Positions 22,304-34,717 of a stretch of DNA of 64,000 bases are shown here, in pieces. The stretch is taken from assembly GCA_025766275.1 (NCBI GenBank), contig JAFKAC010000019.1:1-64000 (forward strand). Direction: 5' to 3'. The position numbers and the translations under genes were made by a program. The notes under the pieces are model-generated. The model saw nothing but the letters and a program-made list of their open reading frames with translations. It did not search any database and had not been told where the DNA came from. Numbering within the stretch: position 1 is the first letter of the stretch; the number at the start of each line of letters is the position of its first letter. The DNA is from Lactarius indigo (Eukaryota > Basidiomycota > Agaricomycetes > Russulales > Russulaceae).

Positions 22304-24750
22304 TACTGGCAGTGGGGTATAAAGTCAGGGGGCTGGAATAGCAGAACAGTGCTGGGAGGGTCGACAAACCATATATTTTTACCAATTGTACGCAGGCACG
22401 TGCACAAGCATGAAATCAGGAACCAGGAACCAGTGGCAGTGTCACGGCAAAATGCAGCGCACTTGGCGCCATGCAGTGTGTACCATCAGCGCATCTCCAG
22501 TTTTTAACCTGACGGAATTAGGCAAGTGAAACATCCAGCAACATAAGTAAACTCAATGAGACTATGGAAGTAGTAATACGGGAATGAATCCCGACGTGGA
22601 ACAAGGACGATGTAGCCAGCAAAAGTCGTGGAGATGTTGATCATCCCGACAGTACGCGTGGCGGTATGATCATGATGGAGGAGAGGTGATATGTGTCCCC
22701 GGTATGCGGCTCGCGACGAGAGAGCGAGATATCCTGGACCTTGAGCATGTGAAGAGGAAAGGATTAGGGAATTCGGCCTGCGGTGCATGATGACAGCGAA
22801 AGATTGAGACGTGAAGGGGGAAGGGCAAGTCCCGGAGGATCTGAATGATACTCGAAAGAGCCGCCGAGGAATAGGGCAATGTTTGTCAACGAACCGAGGT
22901 TGAGCGGCACGATATGGAGCGCATTTCGGACACAAGTCTCACTAAAGGCGCCGGCCAGGGTGGAGCACGGGTATCTGCGTGGCGTCGGCGACCGCCATGA
23001 ACAAGAATCATTCGTTCGGGCCATATCGCATAGCCAAAGTAATGGTTTCATTGCATCTGAGGTGACCAGCGGGAAGTCGAGCGGATCGCGGCTCGCGAAC
23101 CTTCAGCTTCATGATCCGCTTGCGGAAATGACCGGCGGCAATTGGATGTACGAACCTCTCTGGTATACAGTTCAGCACGATGGAATACGAACGACCTTAG
23201 GTAGAGGTTGGCTCAACAGATAGTGGGTCAAACCCCGGATGGGGGCGTGAAGCATAGTGTTTTTAGGATGCAACCATCGTTCTATTTAATTGTGGAGTAG
23301 TGACGGTTGCTATGGTACTTGCCCCAACAACTTAACCTCAGTGGTGCCGCCCCGCAGTGCAAAGATAGGGGAAGAGGACTCGCACGCTGAGTGTGAGACC
23401 GTTTCATTAGCAAGATGTAGGTGAGGCATACAAGTACAATGCGGGATACATCTCTCGGTTTGCGCAAAATAACTGTCTCACCGAGAACCGTCAGTACCCA
23501 GCTGTTAGCGTGAACAACTTACAAGATGACATACAAAGCTCAAATAAACCCGTCCGAAGGGCGAGCGGGGGAGCAAGACATGGACTCACTGGACAAAAAA
23601 CGGTGCATAATCGCCAAACTTTCGTCTAATTCAGGGTTGCTCATTTCCCTAGATGGTAAGATTATAGTTTCTTTGCTGAGTGCAAAACTGGAGAGATTGT
23701 GCAAGCCGTCATTCTTCAGATGTAAGCACCCTTAGGCACGCTGCACTCCTTGCTAGTGTCGGTTGAAGCAGTGTTGACGCGTTGACGAGTTCGGCCAATT
23801 CGTCAGGTCAGCGTAGGAACTAGCGTCGGATGATGCTTGCTCCAATGCGGGCCGGACTCGAAGCGGGCCGGACTCGGACAGAGTTCAAGTTGAACGCCAC
23901 GCTTGACGCCACGTCGACAGTAGTTCGCAAGGTAGTTCGCGTCTGGAGGACACATGCGAGGATAAATATCAAACTTGAAGTGGAGATTTGGAGACCCTGG
24001 AAAGAGGCTTGCGAGGAGATCAGTGACAAAATCCTAAGAGTCAGCGAGTCAGCTAATACTGGACTTGGAGATGGATTCTTGATCCTCACCTATCCAAAAT
24101 TTGAACGATCCCAAGCCAAATGAGCCCCAAGCAAGACCCCAAGATTGAGGGTCTAGGGAGAAGTCTATCATAGGGCCTCCTAGGAACCGATAGACATTTG
24201 CGTCTTCCTGTGTGTGGATTGCTCTTGGGAAACAGGGAGCTGGCGTTTTGGGGGGTGTCACCAGTTGATAATTCAGGGGGGGATCGTGTTATCGGTACCT
24301 GACTCGGATGACCGACTCCGAGTCGGAGCGGGGGTTGTGAGTAATGCTTCGGAATGGTATTGCTGGTTATACTGTTATAATTACATCGGATTAGAGGTAC
24401 ACCGAGAAGAGGAGAGCCAAAAGAACATCGAAACCATCGAGTAAAACGTGGGGGATAACAGACTTGCTAGAGATAAGAAGAGTGAGAGGGGAAAAAAGGG
24501 AAAGTAGCGGAAGTGAAAATTAAATCACAGTGGTACATATGGATGAGGAATGTCGCCCGAGAGACGCGCCAAGATAGGTGAGTCTACGAGCTCCCTCAGG
24601 CTGTGTCAATGTCAGCTCAAGAGGGCAGGCTAGTGCTGTCAGGACCTGATAGGTCCCCATGACACCTAGCATTGTAGGTGTAGAAGGATGGATATAGTAC
24701 GCGAGTGTATGGAAGTGGTGTAGAAGTTCAAAAAACACGCCGCCTAAATG
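22304..24750. other. 2.4-kb region without a supported gene
   Basis: Minus-strand frames at 22504-23051 contain a leucine-rich stretch (LNLGSLTNIALFLGGSFEYH) that could be a decayed F-box/LRR-type gene, but I found no start, splice chain or paralog. A plus frame at 22879-23223 overlaps it antisense. Nothing else identifiable. Confidence 0.35.
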
Positions 24751-26371
24751 TTATTCAGTGAGCGGAACCTTACCATAAAAAAGTATCTTGTCTGGCGCGC
24801 TCAGTGGCTGGAAATCATTGGAACGGAACGGAAAAAGGCACACATAATACTGCGAACAACATAGGTCACCGAGAGATCGGAGCTTCTAGCATACCACAAT
24901 AGAGCCACCTACCATTAGAGCCATCCCTTGCTCCGAAAATATGTGACTTATTTCGGCGCCAGGGTCTCTGAAGAGCCTCCCGTTCAGTCTGATGCGCAAA
25001 CGACCGGCGCTCTCCTGAGTGGTGTGGCCATCGACGTTCCATAAGGCCGATGCGACCCAGTTCGTAATGTGGTAAGACTCGCGGTTTCTTAGAGTGAAAG
25101 GGGGTGCTGCCGCTGCCGCATTCTTTCCGAAAGTGAGAACCTTGAGCAATCGAACGTCGATAACGTGCGGGACGGCGAACAGGTCCAGCGCCTCACGGTC
25201 TTCACATGTCATATCGAGGTGAAGTGGGATAGTGTCGTTTACAGGGTATGAATTCTAATGGCATGGGAGTAATGAGTCACTTTGAAGGTAAAAAATGGAG
25301 ATGAGATACCGGTATAATGAGCTGGGAAAGATGGCAATGAGCCAGAGACGTGGCCATATTTGGTATTTGTTACTCACCCTGCATCCGACCTCAATTTCGC
25401 GCCGTCCAAATATGACGCCCCTGACAATTACTTCTGGGCACTTATTCTCTATCCAGGGAGAAGGGAGATTGCGCAGAGGTCCAGGGGGGGTCTGAGGAAG
25501 CAAATACTTGGAGGGGTCACTTATGTAGTGGATTGACTGCCCCATCCTGACCCAGAAACTAACAGTAAAACGACGGTCATGGAGAAAGGGTGGAGAAAGC
25601 GAACCTGATCTTTCCAGTGAAACATCCACGACGATGGATTGTGACTTGGAGCTGAAATTCTTGATTGTTACCAAGGTCCCGCTGTGAGGGACGTCCGAGG
25701 GCGGAGCTAGCTAGCTCTGGTGGGAGTGTGCCAGGGGACGAGCCTGCCATGGTAGGTGGAGAAATGGCAAAGTGCCAACGGAACTCTCCGTTTGAGGTAT
25801 GGGAACGACGGACTTGCTCGGAAGACAGCATGAGCCTTGTCTCAGTCTCAGATGACTGGTTAACAGTATTAGAAACGAGCACTCGTAACTACAAACGTCA
25901 GCTCCAGTAGCAAATACCCCCTATGAAGCGACTCACCGCTATAATTATACCCTGCACCTCACGTAGATGCCACTCAGGGAATACAACGGTCCCTGTTGTT
26001 TCTTCCCCTAGATACATCAGAGGGGTATCCCGGCCATTGTGTGCACGGCTTTGGATCGAGACAAACGCGTAACCCGTCTTTAGAACGTATGTATGTGTAG
26101 TGTGGGGGGACTCCCCTGCAGGTGAGGAGTGTGCCTGCGAGGTTTGACCCCCGGAATGCTGCATGGGACTTTGGCGAGGCGCAGAATTGGAGGCGGTTAC
26201 TGGAGGTGGGGGTATAGCAGGCGACAAGGATAGAGGATCCCCAGAACCAGCAAAATGAAGGGTGGTTTTGAGTGCACGGAACCACTGCGGAAAGGGGAAT
26301 TGAGCTTCGTAATCATACCGCAGGGGATATCGATTAGACTGATGGCTGCTTGGATGGCGGTGTGAAATCAA
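24751..26371 (-). CDS. arrestin-like protein 3
   Basis: Exons (minus) 26371-25937, 25888-25605, 25546-25378, 25254-24913 and 24849-24751 sum to 1329 nt, 442 residues, intact. The N-terminal ~75 residues are Pro/Ser-rich. The arrestin-N-like part has TPLMYLGEETTGTVVF and EVQGIIIAV; the C half has VRGVIFGRREIEVGCR, MTCEDREALDLFAVPHVIDV and the tail LFYGKVPLTE. It is closest to gene 4: long stretches of the C half are nearly identical and ~0.9 kb of upstream DNA is shared, so the two are a segmental duplication now separated by the Plavaka element. All four members keep identical intron positions. Confidence 0.62.
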
Positions 26372-27305
26372 GGACCTATCGTAGTGGCCATGCCGTGTAA
26401 AAGAATGATGTCCACCATCAGCACCGTTCTTTCTCAGGTTAGAAAACGGCGTGTAGAGCCTCCACTACCAAGAAGTTACTCATCCCGGTGTTCAGATTAC
26501 AGGGATCACATTCAAATGGGAAGTTTGGATATTGTATCTAGAAAAGGTCAAAAAGATATCGTTCTCAACCGCTTGCTTGGCACGGTCGTCTCGGGAGCAG
26601 TCCCGGGAAAGGTCCGTATATGTCGTCTGGCCAGAGACCCTATTACCCTAAGCCTGGTCCCTGAACTCCCGGCGAAGCGGTACATAACAGGAAGGTAATA
26701 GAGCGCCTGTCCCATGTCAGATAGTGAGGCGTGGCCTCAAGGAGAAAGTACAAACCCCAGATGACTTTAACAACGAAACTTGCGACGAATTGTGGTGTCA
26801 CAAATTTGCACAAATTGTCGAGCAAATTGTAGCCGCAGTGGCGAATGAATTCCAAGTTTGTGCAGTTCAAGAGTAAGGCGGGCCGGAGACGACCGAAAGG
26901 TGGGCCATCTACATGGACCAAGTCACGGGCCTCTGGAGACTTTTCCTTACTTTCATAGCGGCGGAACTTTCGGTTGAATCTAGTTCATCGCATTCGTTCT
27001 AGACTTCCAGTGGCAAATTATCTTTTGTATTCTCCAGAGGAAACAAGAGCGGAAGGCACTCCCGTGTGCCAGTGAAAAGCACCATGCGGTATTATCCATT
27101 TCGGAGAGGTTGACATGCAAACTTTCTATGAGACTGTCGTGGTCATACTATGTCCAAGATGACGCAATGACGAGCGTAAAGGTTAGGTGAGCCAAGAAAT
27201 CTCAGAGATGATACACCCTCCTCGCCAGTGGGTGTTGCAACGGGATAGGGGCCCAGATGGGTACTCAGTGGACAGCAGGATTTGGACAGTCAAACCACTG
27301 ATGAG
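26372..27305. repeat. upstream flank of arrestin-like gene 3, duplicated
   Basis: Non-coding in my reading, but homologous to ~36430-37250 upstream of gene 4 (shared blocks such as CTGGCCAGAGACCC and CCTCAAGGAGAAAG). It includes the presumed promoter of gene 3 and ends at the left tip of the Plavaka element. Confidence 0.6.
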
Positions 27306-27340
27306 CATCAGGAAAAACCTCCCGCGCTAGCGAGGGATAA
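27306..27340 (+). repeat. left terminal inverted repeat of the Plavaka element
   Basis: Matches the complement of 33393-33427 over 35 bp with five differences, all transitions: the first 19 bases are identical, then the core ends in GGATAA in both. Confidence 0.85.
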
Positions 27341-27758
27341 TTTGACTAAATTAGCGAAGATTAGTATAATTAGCTAAATTATCTCTATTTCGTTGCCACA
27401 ACTAAATTAGTGCTAATTATCGATATTTTCGCGATATTTTCGTGGTATTCTCAGATAGGTTACCAATAATCGTGCTCTCAGATTCTCTCAGATTATCAAT
27501 CATTATTATCTTAACCATTATCAAATTTTATTATAACTATCAAAGGAGCGACCAGGCACGACAGGCACAAACAAACAAGCACGGAAATCAAAAAGGAGAG
27601 TGAGGGGAAAAGGTCAAATGTTTTTTTTTTTTTTTTGGGGGAATTTCTGATAATCACTGCTGATCGTTAAAATTCACGTCAGTGATGTCGTTCAAAGGAG
27701 TACCATAGACTTACAGGGTATTATTGTTAACAGGTCTGTCGAAGCTGGAAGCACACTT
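27341..27758. other. left sub-terminal region of the Plavaka element
   Basis: AT-rich DNA with repeated TTAG/CTAA-like words (27345-27440) and a poly-T run (27620-27637). It probably serves as transposase-binding and terminator DNA for the DUF6532 gene. No coding content seen. Confidence 0.4.
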
Positions 27759-29905
27759 TCATTCAAGTTCATCGAGATCGAGATCGGCAATTGGAAGAGT
27801 CGATGTCACGACTGTACCCCCCGTAGTGCTACCACAGCACAGTCAGGACTACAACAGTCCAAGCGAAGGTAGCAGACTCACCTTGCTTGAGCATAAATAT
27901 CACTCATCATGATGTGAAAAGCACGTTCTCGGTTGTTTAGGATATGCTTGAGAGTATTCATGTTGGCGAGGTACACATCCATGTAGGCATTTGCTGAAAA
28001 TTCTGCTGTCTGCTGTTCGCCACCACGCCACTCGTAAAGAGTGGCATAAAGCTAATACAGAGTTAGCATCATAAAAATAAAGTTTTACTTGACTCACTGC
28101 AGTTGCAACTAGAGCGACCATGGGCATTGGAACTTCCCAACTTACCACTCCATCTTCACCTTGGTACGTTGGGAAAAGATGGTGGAAACGAGCAACAAAC
28201 GAAGTTGAACCACCCGTGAAATATAAGTCACGGATAACTGCAATGATTCGCGGGTTTCGATATGGGTGCGAGGTCCTCACAAGTCCAGTGATTCCCATGT
28301 TCTAGGAAGGTATCAGAAGAGCTCATCAAAAAGGACGGCACTTACACCAGGTGCCCCCGGGAAAATATAGTTGTAACAAGAAAGCTGCTTCCGAATCAAT
28401 CGGGAAATTTCAGCCGCCGAACCGGTCGCAATTATTGGCGCCACGCTAACGGCGTTGCAACGCTCCTTGACCTCACTACGGAAATGTGGAACTCGTGCAC
28501 GCGACTGTCCATTAATTTGAGTGACATCATCTATAATATCATAAAACTTACCAAGGATATGAGCTTGGTCAGATATTCGTCGTCGACTTGAAGTCGGCGT
28601 CGAACAATGCCTCCTCCGTGTCCATGACTCTCAGTGGCAGTAAGGAGAGCATCTCGAGTGAAGGCAAAAGCGACAGTCGCGTCTGGGAAGGCATTGTTAA
28701 ATAAGAGAGAAGCTCGAAGGTTCTCGATTGCATCCTGAACAATCCCTCGGACGAGTGGGCGCTGGCTGGTTAGCATGATCTTGGTTGTGCTACCCACGAA
28801 CACCAGATCCGTATCGATACGTGAGACAGGGGACGCCGGCGACTCGGACATCACAGTCAGGGTCTGGTTTGGCGATGGAGTACCAGCTACGTGTCGCAAT
28901 GGTCAGCCAAAGAACGGACACTTAAAGAAAAAAAAAAAAAAACCTTCATCTGGGAGCTCAGCCAGGCGTGCCTTCGGTCCAGGTGTCACTGGCAGTATTG
29001 GTGTGGACGTAGGGGTAGCACCTGCAGGTGCATGGCTGCGGACACCGCCAGATGAGCCGGGGCTGTCGGTGCTCTGTCTGGAAGTCAGCTTCGATGAGCG
29101 GGGCGTATCTATACCACCTGGTTCCTTCCAGGTGGGCCGCTGTGAAAGTGGGAGTCAGACTAAAGGATGTCGAAAAAAAAAAAAGGCATACTTCGGTAGC
29201 CATAGCCTCAGAGAATTTTGCGGGGTTTCTGAGAGCAAGTTCAACAATCTGCTCGTCGTCGTCGTCATCGTCCTCAGATGCGCTGTCGTCATCATCCACA
29301 TCAGGGTCGTGGAAGCATTTGGGGTTGGAATAGGAAGGAACGTGGACGGGGGGAGGAACATGACCAGAGGACGGAGCTGAAAAATTTCTGCTTGTTTGAC
29401 GAACAAAGAGATTAGTAATATTCTCACTCACCGCCTTGCCTCTCAACTCGTTTCCCCCTTATCGCACCGCCATCATACCCTTGTTCATTTATTAGCTCGC
29501 TTTCCTGGGCCAACTTGAGTGGCATCGGACGACCATGGGAAGGACCTTTATCAACTTCAAGGTCAGTCTCATCATCAATTGCCTTTGCGATTCACATACC
29601 AATAGTTCGGGTTTTCTTAGTGGTGCCCAACTGTGTATTCGAGGGCGTGGGTGTAACGACGTTGCTGGTGCTGAAGGTACGTTTCCCGCGTGCTTGCGAT
29701 AACTGAATAAGACGAATTCCTCACTCCATGAAGTTGTAGACTTACTGGGTGGAGGAACCCGAATCGTTGTGTTGCCATTCGAACCCGTAGTGTTATCTTG
29801 GCCTGCCTGAGTCGCGGTTTGAAATGGAGTCTGGTCTTCATTTCGTCTTCCCTGCGTGTCTTCTGTCGGCACACACATCTGAGTACGGCGGGTTCGCGGG
29901 GCCAT
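27759..29905 (-). CDS. DUF6532-domain protein carried by the Plavaka element
   Basis: ATG at 29905, TGA at 27759-27761. The 3' exons are clear: a block ending LISL, then ARVPHFRSEVKER ... YIFPGAPG, then MGITGLVRTSHPYRNPRII ... VPMPMVALVATA, then LYATLYEWRGGEQQTAEF ... HIMMSDIYAQA, then the acidic tail LPIADLDLDELE. That order is the DUF6532 signature of agaricomycete proteins of unknown function. The N-terminal third is low-complexity with an Asp-rich run (VDDDDSASEDDDDDDEQ). At two 5' junctions (near 29746 and 29440) the strongest GT donors do not restore the frame. Weaker donors (GTTCCT, or a GC donor in GAGAGGCAAGG) would, or single bases are missing. Function unknown; its position inside the repeats and divergent from the transposase suggests an accessory transposition or regulatory role, which is inference. 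Confidence 0.65.
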
Positions 29906-30126
29906 CTATAAAGATCAAAGCAAAGGTGATGATATCGAGAAAAAGGGAGTACTAATATGATTACTGAGTAGAGACTGGAATTGGAATGGGGGATGGGGAC
30001 GAAGGTACGTCTTCTTTATATCGATAATCTGCTGCGCTAACTGAAAAGCGTTAACAGTCTGGTAATTGTCCTCCATTTGACGCTCACTTCTTTTCCTTCT
30101 ACTACCACCCAGCCCGACCCACTGCC
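29906..30126. promoter_or_regulatory. bidirectional promoter region of the Plavaka element
   Basis: The 221 bp between the two divergent start codons must hold both promoters and 5' UTRs. No specific motif is convincing. Confidence 0.5.
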
Positions 30127-33100
30127 ATGAGCCGAGCACAAATTCACTGTCGCGGCTGCAATCGGGTGTTCACCCCTCGCGGCCTTTCCCAACACATCAA
30201 CAGGACTCAACTTCCGAGCTGCCGTGCCCTGCGTACGGCTACACAAATCCCCACCACATGTCAAACTCGAGGGTCTAACTTAGCGTCAAACGCAGGTCCT
30301 GCATCATGGGACCACGACAAATTTGCTAACCATTGGGACGCTACTGGGCCTGCTGACTGTGAGGACGCCGCTGCCGAGTGTGAGGATGCCGCCGCCGAGG
30401 ATGAAGATCCCGCCACCGAACGTGAAGACGCCGCTGCAGACACCGCGGACGCTGATCTTCTTGAAGCTTTAGCTCAGGACGTCAATTATTGTACTGGCCC
30501 TGATCAGGGACTTTCTGCATCACCGGACCAGCCTAATTTGCCCGGTTCACCGCCATCAGGCCTGGGACAGCCTCTGCACTCTGCGCCCAGTGATACGAAT
30601 GGCCCCCAGTTGGTCATCGACCGCTTCCCATATGGCAGTCCAGGTTCACCAATACCCGGCACACTTCAAGGCTTTCACGTATATCAGTCCAGTCAAGAGA
30701 CATTCGGGTCCTCGGTATGGGCACCATTTCGCTCCCAGTGTGATTGGGAGATCGCGCGTTGGGCTAAAACACGTGGGCCGACATCGTCGGCTGTCGCAGA
30801 TATCCTTGCAATCCCTGAGGTACGATCATCCTTATTGTTTCGTGACATAACTAACGCATCTTGAAAGGTCGTTGACAAGCTTGGCTTGTCATATCACACG
30901 CCAAATGAACTGAACTACATTATCGACACGGAGCTACCAGGGCGCCCCCAGTTCAAGTGCGAGGACATGACCATCGCGGGTAACACCCTTCAATTCTATT
31001 TCCGTGACGTCTTGCAATGTATTCGGACGCTTTACGGCGACCCTGAGTTTGCGCGTGACTTGGTATTTGCGCCAGAGCGCCACTACACCGATCACGAGCG
31101 AACATGCCGTGTGTATAGCGAGATGCACACCGGTGATTGGTGGTGGGCAGTACAGGTGCGCCCTCAATTTCTTGGGTTATTTCGCGCACTTATGACTTAT
31201 GATAGACATCCCTCGAAGCACGCCGGCCAGGCGCTACGGTCATCCCGGTCATCATCTCCTCTGACAAGACCCAACTTACACTTTTTCGTGGTAAGGCCGC
31301 CTACCCTGTGTATCTCACGATTGGAAATGTTCCAAAGGATATCCGCCGAAAGCCATCACGCCACGCTCAAATGCTGATCGGATACATTCCGACTACTCGC
31401 CTTGAAGAAATTGGCAACAAGGCAGCTCGGCGGCGTGCGCTTGCAAATGTATTCCATTTTTGCATGCGAAACCTCCTAGCCCCGATTGCGTCCCATGGCG
31501 AAACAGGTGTCGCAATGATGAGCGGTGATGGGATCTGGCGCCGGTGCCATCCCATCTTCGCCGTGTTCATTGGCGACTACCCCGAGCAAGTGCTGGTGAC
31601 TTGCACGTTCAATGGCCGGTGCCCAAAGTGTATCGTGCACCGCGATGACCTCGGTGACTATTCCAGGTCTCCTCTCCGTGATTACAACAAAGCCATGGAA
31701 GCTTTTCTTTCGGCAGATGGAGATGTACAGACGTTCCATTCAGTCTGTCGTGAAGCTAGTCTCAAGCCAGTCTTCCATCCATTCTGGGAGGCGCTTCCCC
31801 TCGCTGACATCTTTGTTTCAATCACACCCGACATCTTACACCAAATGCTTCAGGGCGTTATGAAGCATTTGATTAGATGGCTGACAGATTCTGGTGTCTT
31901 CGGACGAGCACAAATCGATGCGCGATGTAGGTCTTTGCCACCTAATCACCATGTTATGACTTTTGTCAGGGGTATTTCGACCCTTTCTCGGGTCTCGGGT
32001 CTCGAACACAAACACATGTGCCGGATCCTCCTTGGCCTTGTCATCGAACTTCCACTTCCTTCTGGAGGGTCCCCTGTGCGGGTTATTAGGACCGTGCGTG
32101 CGCTACTTGATTTTTTGTACATCGCACAACTTCCATCACACACTACTGAAACCTTACTTCGCCTTGAGGAGTCCCTGGCCCAATTTCACGACAATAAAGA
32201 TGTATTTGTCGACCTTGGCGTCCGCGAACACTTCAATATCCCCAAGGTCCACAGCCTCTTACATTACAAATCGTCGATTACCCTTTTCGGCAGCACGGAT
32301 AATTACAACACGGAGCAAACCGAGCGACTCCATATCAACTTCACAAAGGATGCTTACCGCGCGACGAATCGTAAGGACGAGTACCCTCAGATGACTGCAT
32401 GGCTGGACCGCCGCGAGAAGATACAACGGCACGCAATGTTTATTGCCTGGCGGCAGCAGACTCAACACGACAGCACTCGATGCTCGGAGCCAATTGGACC
32501 TCCTAAGCCTGTTCCACGGACCCTCCAAATGGCTCGAAATCCGTCTCTGAAGGCCGTTTCTTTCAACGACCTCGCTGACAAATATGGAGCGTTCGACTTT
32601 CAAGACGCCCTCGCCGATTTTATTGCTCGACTCAATCACCCCCGAGCTTCTACAACAGCACTGAGGGCTCTGGCCGAAGACACTTTGTTACCGTTCCGTC
32701 ATGTTTCGGTATTCCACAAGATCAAATTTGTTTCAACAATTGACTCCGAAGTTATTGACGTCGTTCATGTTCGGCCGGATCAAAAGGACGCCCGTGGGCG
32801 CACAATACCATCGCGTTTTGATACTGTCATTATCCGCAGCAGAACTCGTGATAACACACATGGGAACAAAGGTGAGTCTAAGCTATATTAGTGTAAGGGC
32901 CATCTAACTACTTTCCAGGTCTCCGAATAGCGCAGGTTCGTGTGGTGTTTCAACTACCGAACAAAGTGCTTCCCCAGCTCTTCCCGTCTGCGGATGTCAC
33001 CCTACCAACTCATCTAGCCTATGTGGAATGGTTTTCCCCCATTCCCACCACACCAGACAGCAACAGTCGGCTCTATAAAGTGTCCAGGTTGACTCAAAAC

Positions 33101-33280
33101 TGCCGGCGTCTTGCCAGTGTTATCCCAGTGGACGATATCTACTCTAGCGTCCATTTATTGCCCCGCTTTAGTCAGCTTGAAGACACTAGTGGATGTAATA
33201 CATTTTCGGTATTGGAATTGTGCCACAGTTTTTACATAAATCCGTTTAGTAGCCGAGATATCTACCTTCTATTTTTGTAG
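30127..33280 (+). CDS. Plavaka transposase, apparently intact
   Basis: Exons 30127-30819, 30868-31155, 31206-32871 and 32919-33280 total 3009 nt, 1002 residues, phases all consistent. An N-terminal zinc-finger-like Cys/His cluster (C8, C11, H23, C32) is followed by an acidic repeat region (residues ~75-110, EDAAAECEDAAAEDEDPA). The Plavaka core follows: WWWAVQ, IIISSDKTQLTLF-like DKTQLTLF, AYPVYLTIGNVPKDIRRKPS, YIPTTRLEE, then CPKC, DILHQMLQG, LHYKSSI, YNTEQTERLHI. Plavaka transposases cut at terminal repeats and reinsert the element, acting in the nucleus. No premature stop or frameshift is visible, which is notable for an element in this size class. The C-terminal ~120 residues after the last intron are less conserved to my eye. 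Confidence 0.88.
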
Positions 33281-33392
33281 ATAATTAGCACTGTGTAACC
33301 ACCCGTTCAAAGGCGCTCGTGATTATCAGCTCCGAGCATGAATTACTCACGAATTATCTCGATTACTCAGAATATTAATAATTTACGGGCGC
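33281..33392. other. right sub-terminal region of the Plavaka element
   Basis: Short AT-rich tail between the transposase stop and the right inverted repeat, with ATTACTC-type words repeated (AATTACTC, GATTACTC). Confidence 0.4.
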
Positions 33393-33427
33393 TTATCCTT
33401 TATTAGCACGGGAGGTTTTTCCTGATG
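33393..33427 (-). repeat. right terminal inverted repeat of the Plavaka element
   Basis: Complement of the left repeat with five transition differences, several at sites that are CpG in the left copy. Confidence 0.85.
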
Positions 33428-34717
33428 TCAGGCCATTCACGAGATCTTTTCCGGCGTTTCGGGACCCGGGCCTTCAGCGCTTCAGCTCTTCAGCTTCAGT
33501 TTTTAGGGGGGAGGGTTGAGATATCATGTCCCGTGCAACCGGTGCATGGGTGATCATACTAGATCGTTATTTAGGAATAAGAGGATTCTTTCGATCAGCG
33601 CTCTCCGTCAACGTTCCGGGTAGGGTCTTCCGTGCTCAGATAGTGTTTACTCCGAGTCCTTGGTGATTTCCAGATTATTCTCGCTCGCCTCCTGTCGTGA
33701 TACTCAAATGGTATTTGTTGTCTCGAACTTCCTGAACTCCGGCGCGTCTCTTTCAACACTCTAGACTGGTCGGCCGTTTGCGTGGTATTGGAAGTATCCC
33801 ACTGTGCTGACTGCGGTCAAATCAGGCACATACCATACGACGTGTGAAGCAGCCCGAAGGACGAGCACCACGAACGGCGCGTGTGCCGTGACAACTGGAC
33901 ACGTGGCCACGTTGGTTGTTCACTGGCAGGAGGTGCTGATATGGTGTTGCACAAAACATTGATCGAAATTCTGTGATACCTTGCTTGCGATGCGATGCGA
34001 GTCTTCCCTGACTTACAGTACCGCAAAGCGCAAACGACCTTCATTTACGTGCGGTTCAACTCGCAACCAATACCAACGTCCTAGGCTTCCTCGAGTCTGA
34101 CTCGTCCCAGCACTATGTGATCGTCGACCATCCGTCGTACCCTTCTTCTGCAAGCAAAAGTGCCCCAGTATTGAATGTGTATACGGAGCACATCCAAGCG
34201 GAGTGATCGCCACAGGAGGAAGAATGTCACAGCATGACTAAGCGGATTGCGGGGCAAGGAGAAAGTCATCGGCCTACATAAAACGCGCAGCATGGTCGCG
34301 AAGCGAAACAAACAAAATGAGAGTATCATAATTCACAGGGATTAGTCACACAGCGAGGAGACGGAATGAGCTGGCACTTTGATGTTCAAGTTCATAGCAA
34401 GTTCATGGTCTACTTTTGGGTCACAAGCGTACACACCATTGGACGCGTGGAGAACACGGGGGACTAAGCTACTAAGGCTTGCGCTGGCACTGGATTCGAT
34501 TAGGGACTTGAGATAATTTCTCAAGGACAATCTGCGCTCCCCTTGTGGGTTTGGTCTATCTTTCGTTTAAATGGGCATTTGAGGTGGGTTTTTTTTGTAG
34601 ATTCCAACCACGAGCCTCAAGTGAGTCTTTATAACAAGATTTATAATTACAGTACAACGCGCTAACGGCTATCTGGTGACATAGTCATAGTGCTCGGGTC
34701 AAAAACACGTCTGAGCA
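33428..34717. other. intergenic, no gene seen
   Basis: Flank to the right of the Plavaka element, up to the stop of arrestin-like gene 4. Short minus-strand frames near 33817-34530 have no recognisable content. Confidence 0.45.

Larger units (their letters stand above)
27306..33427. mobile_element. complete Plavaka-type DNA transposon (~6.1 kb)
   Basis: Bounded by ~32-35-bp imperfect terminal inverted repeats. The tips read CAGGAAAAACCTCCCG from 27309 and its complement ending at 33424. The dinucleotide AT flanks both tips (27307-27308, 33425-33426) and may be a target-site duplication. Taking CAT/ATG as part of the repeat is an equally good reading. Inside are two divergently transcribed genes: DUF6532 (minus) and the Plavaka transposase (plus), separated by ~220 bp. 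Sub-terminal DNA is AT-rich with repeated ATTAG-type words. Plavaka elements belong to the CACTA/CMC group and are abundant in agaricomycetes. Confidence 0.85.

Noticed and set aside
22504..23051. Leucine-rich minus-strand frames suggestive of a decayed F-box/LRR gene
   Set aside because: Only one short resemblance; no start, intron chain or matching paralog.
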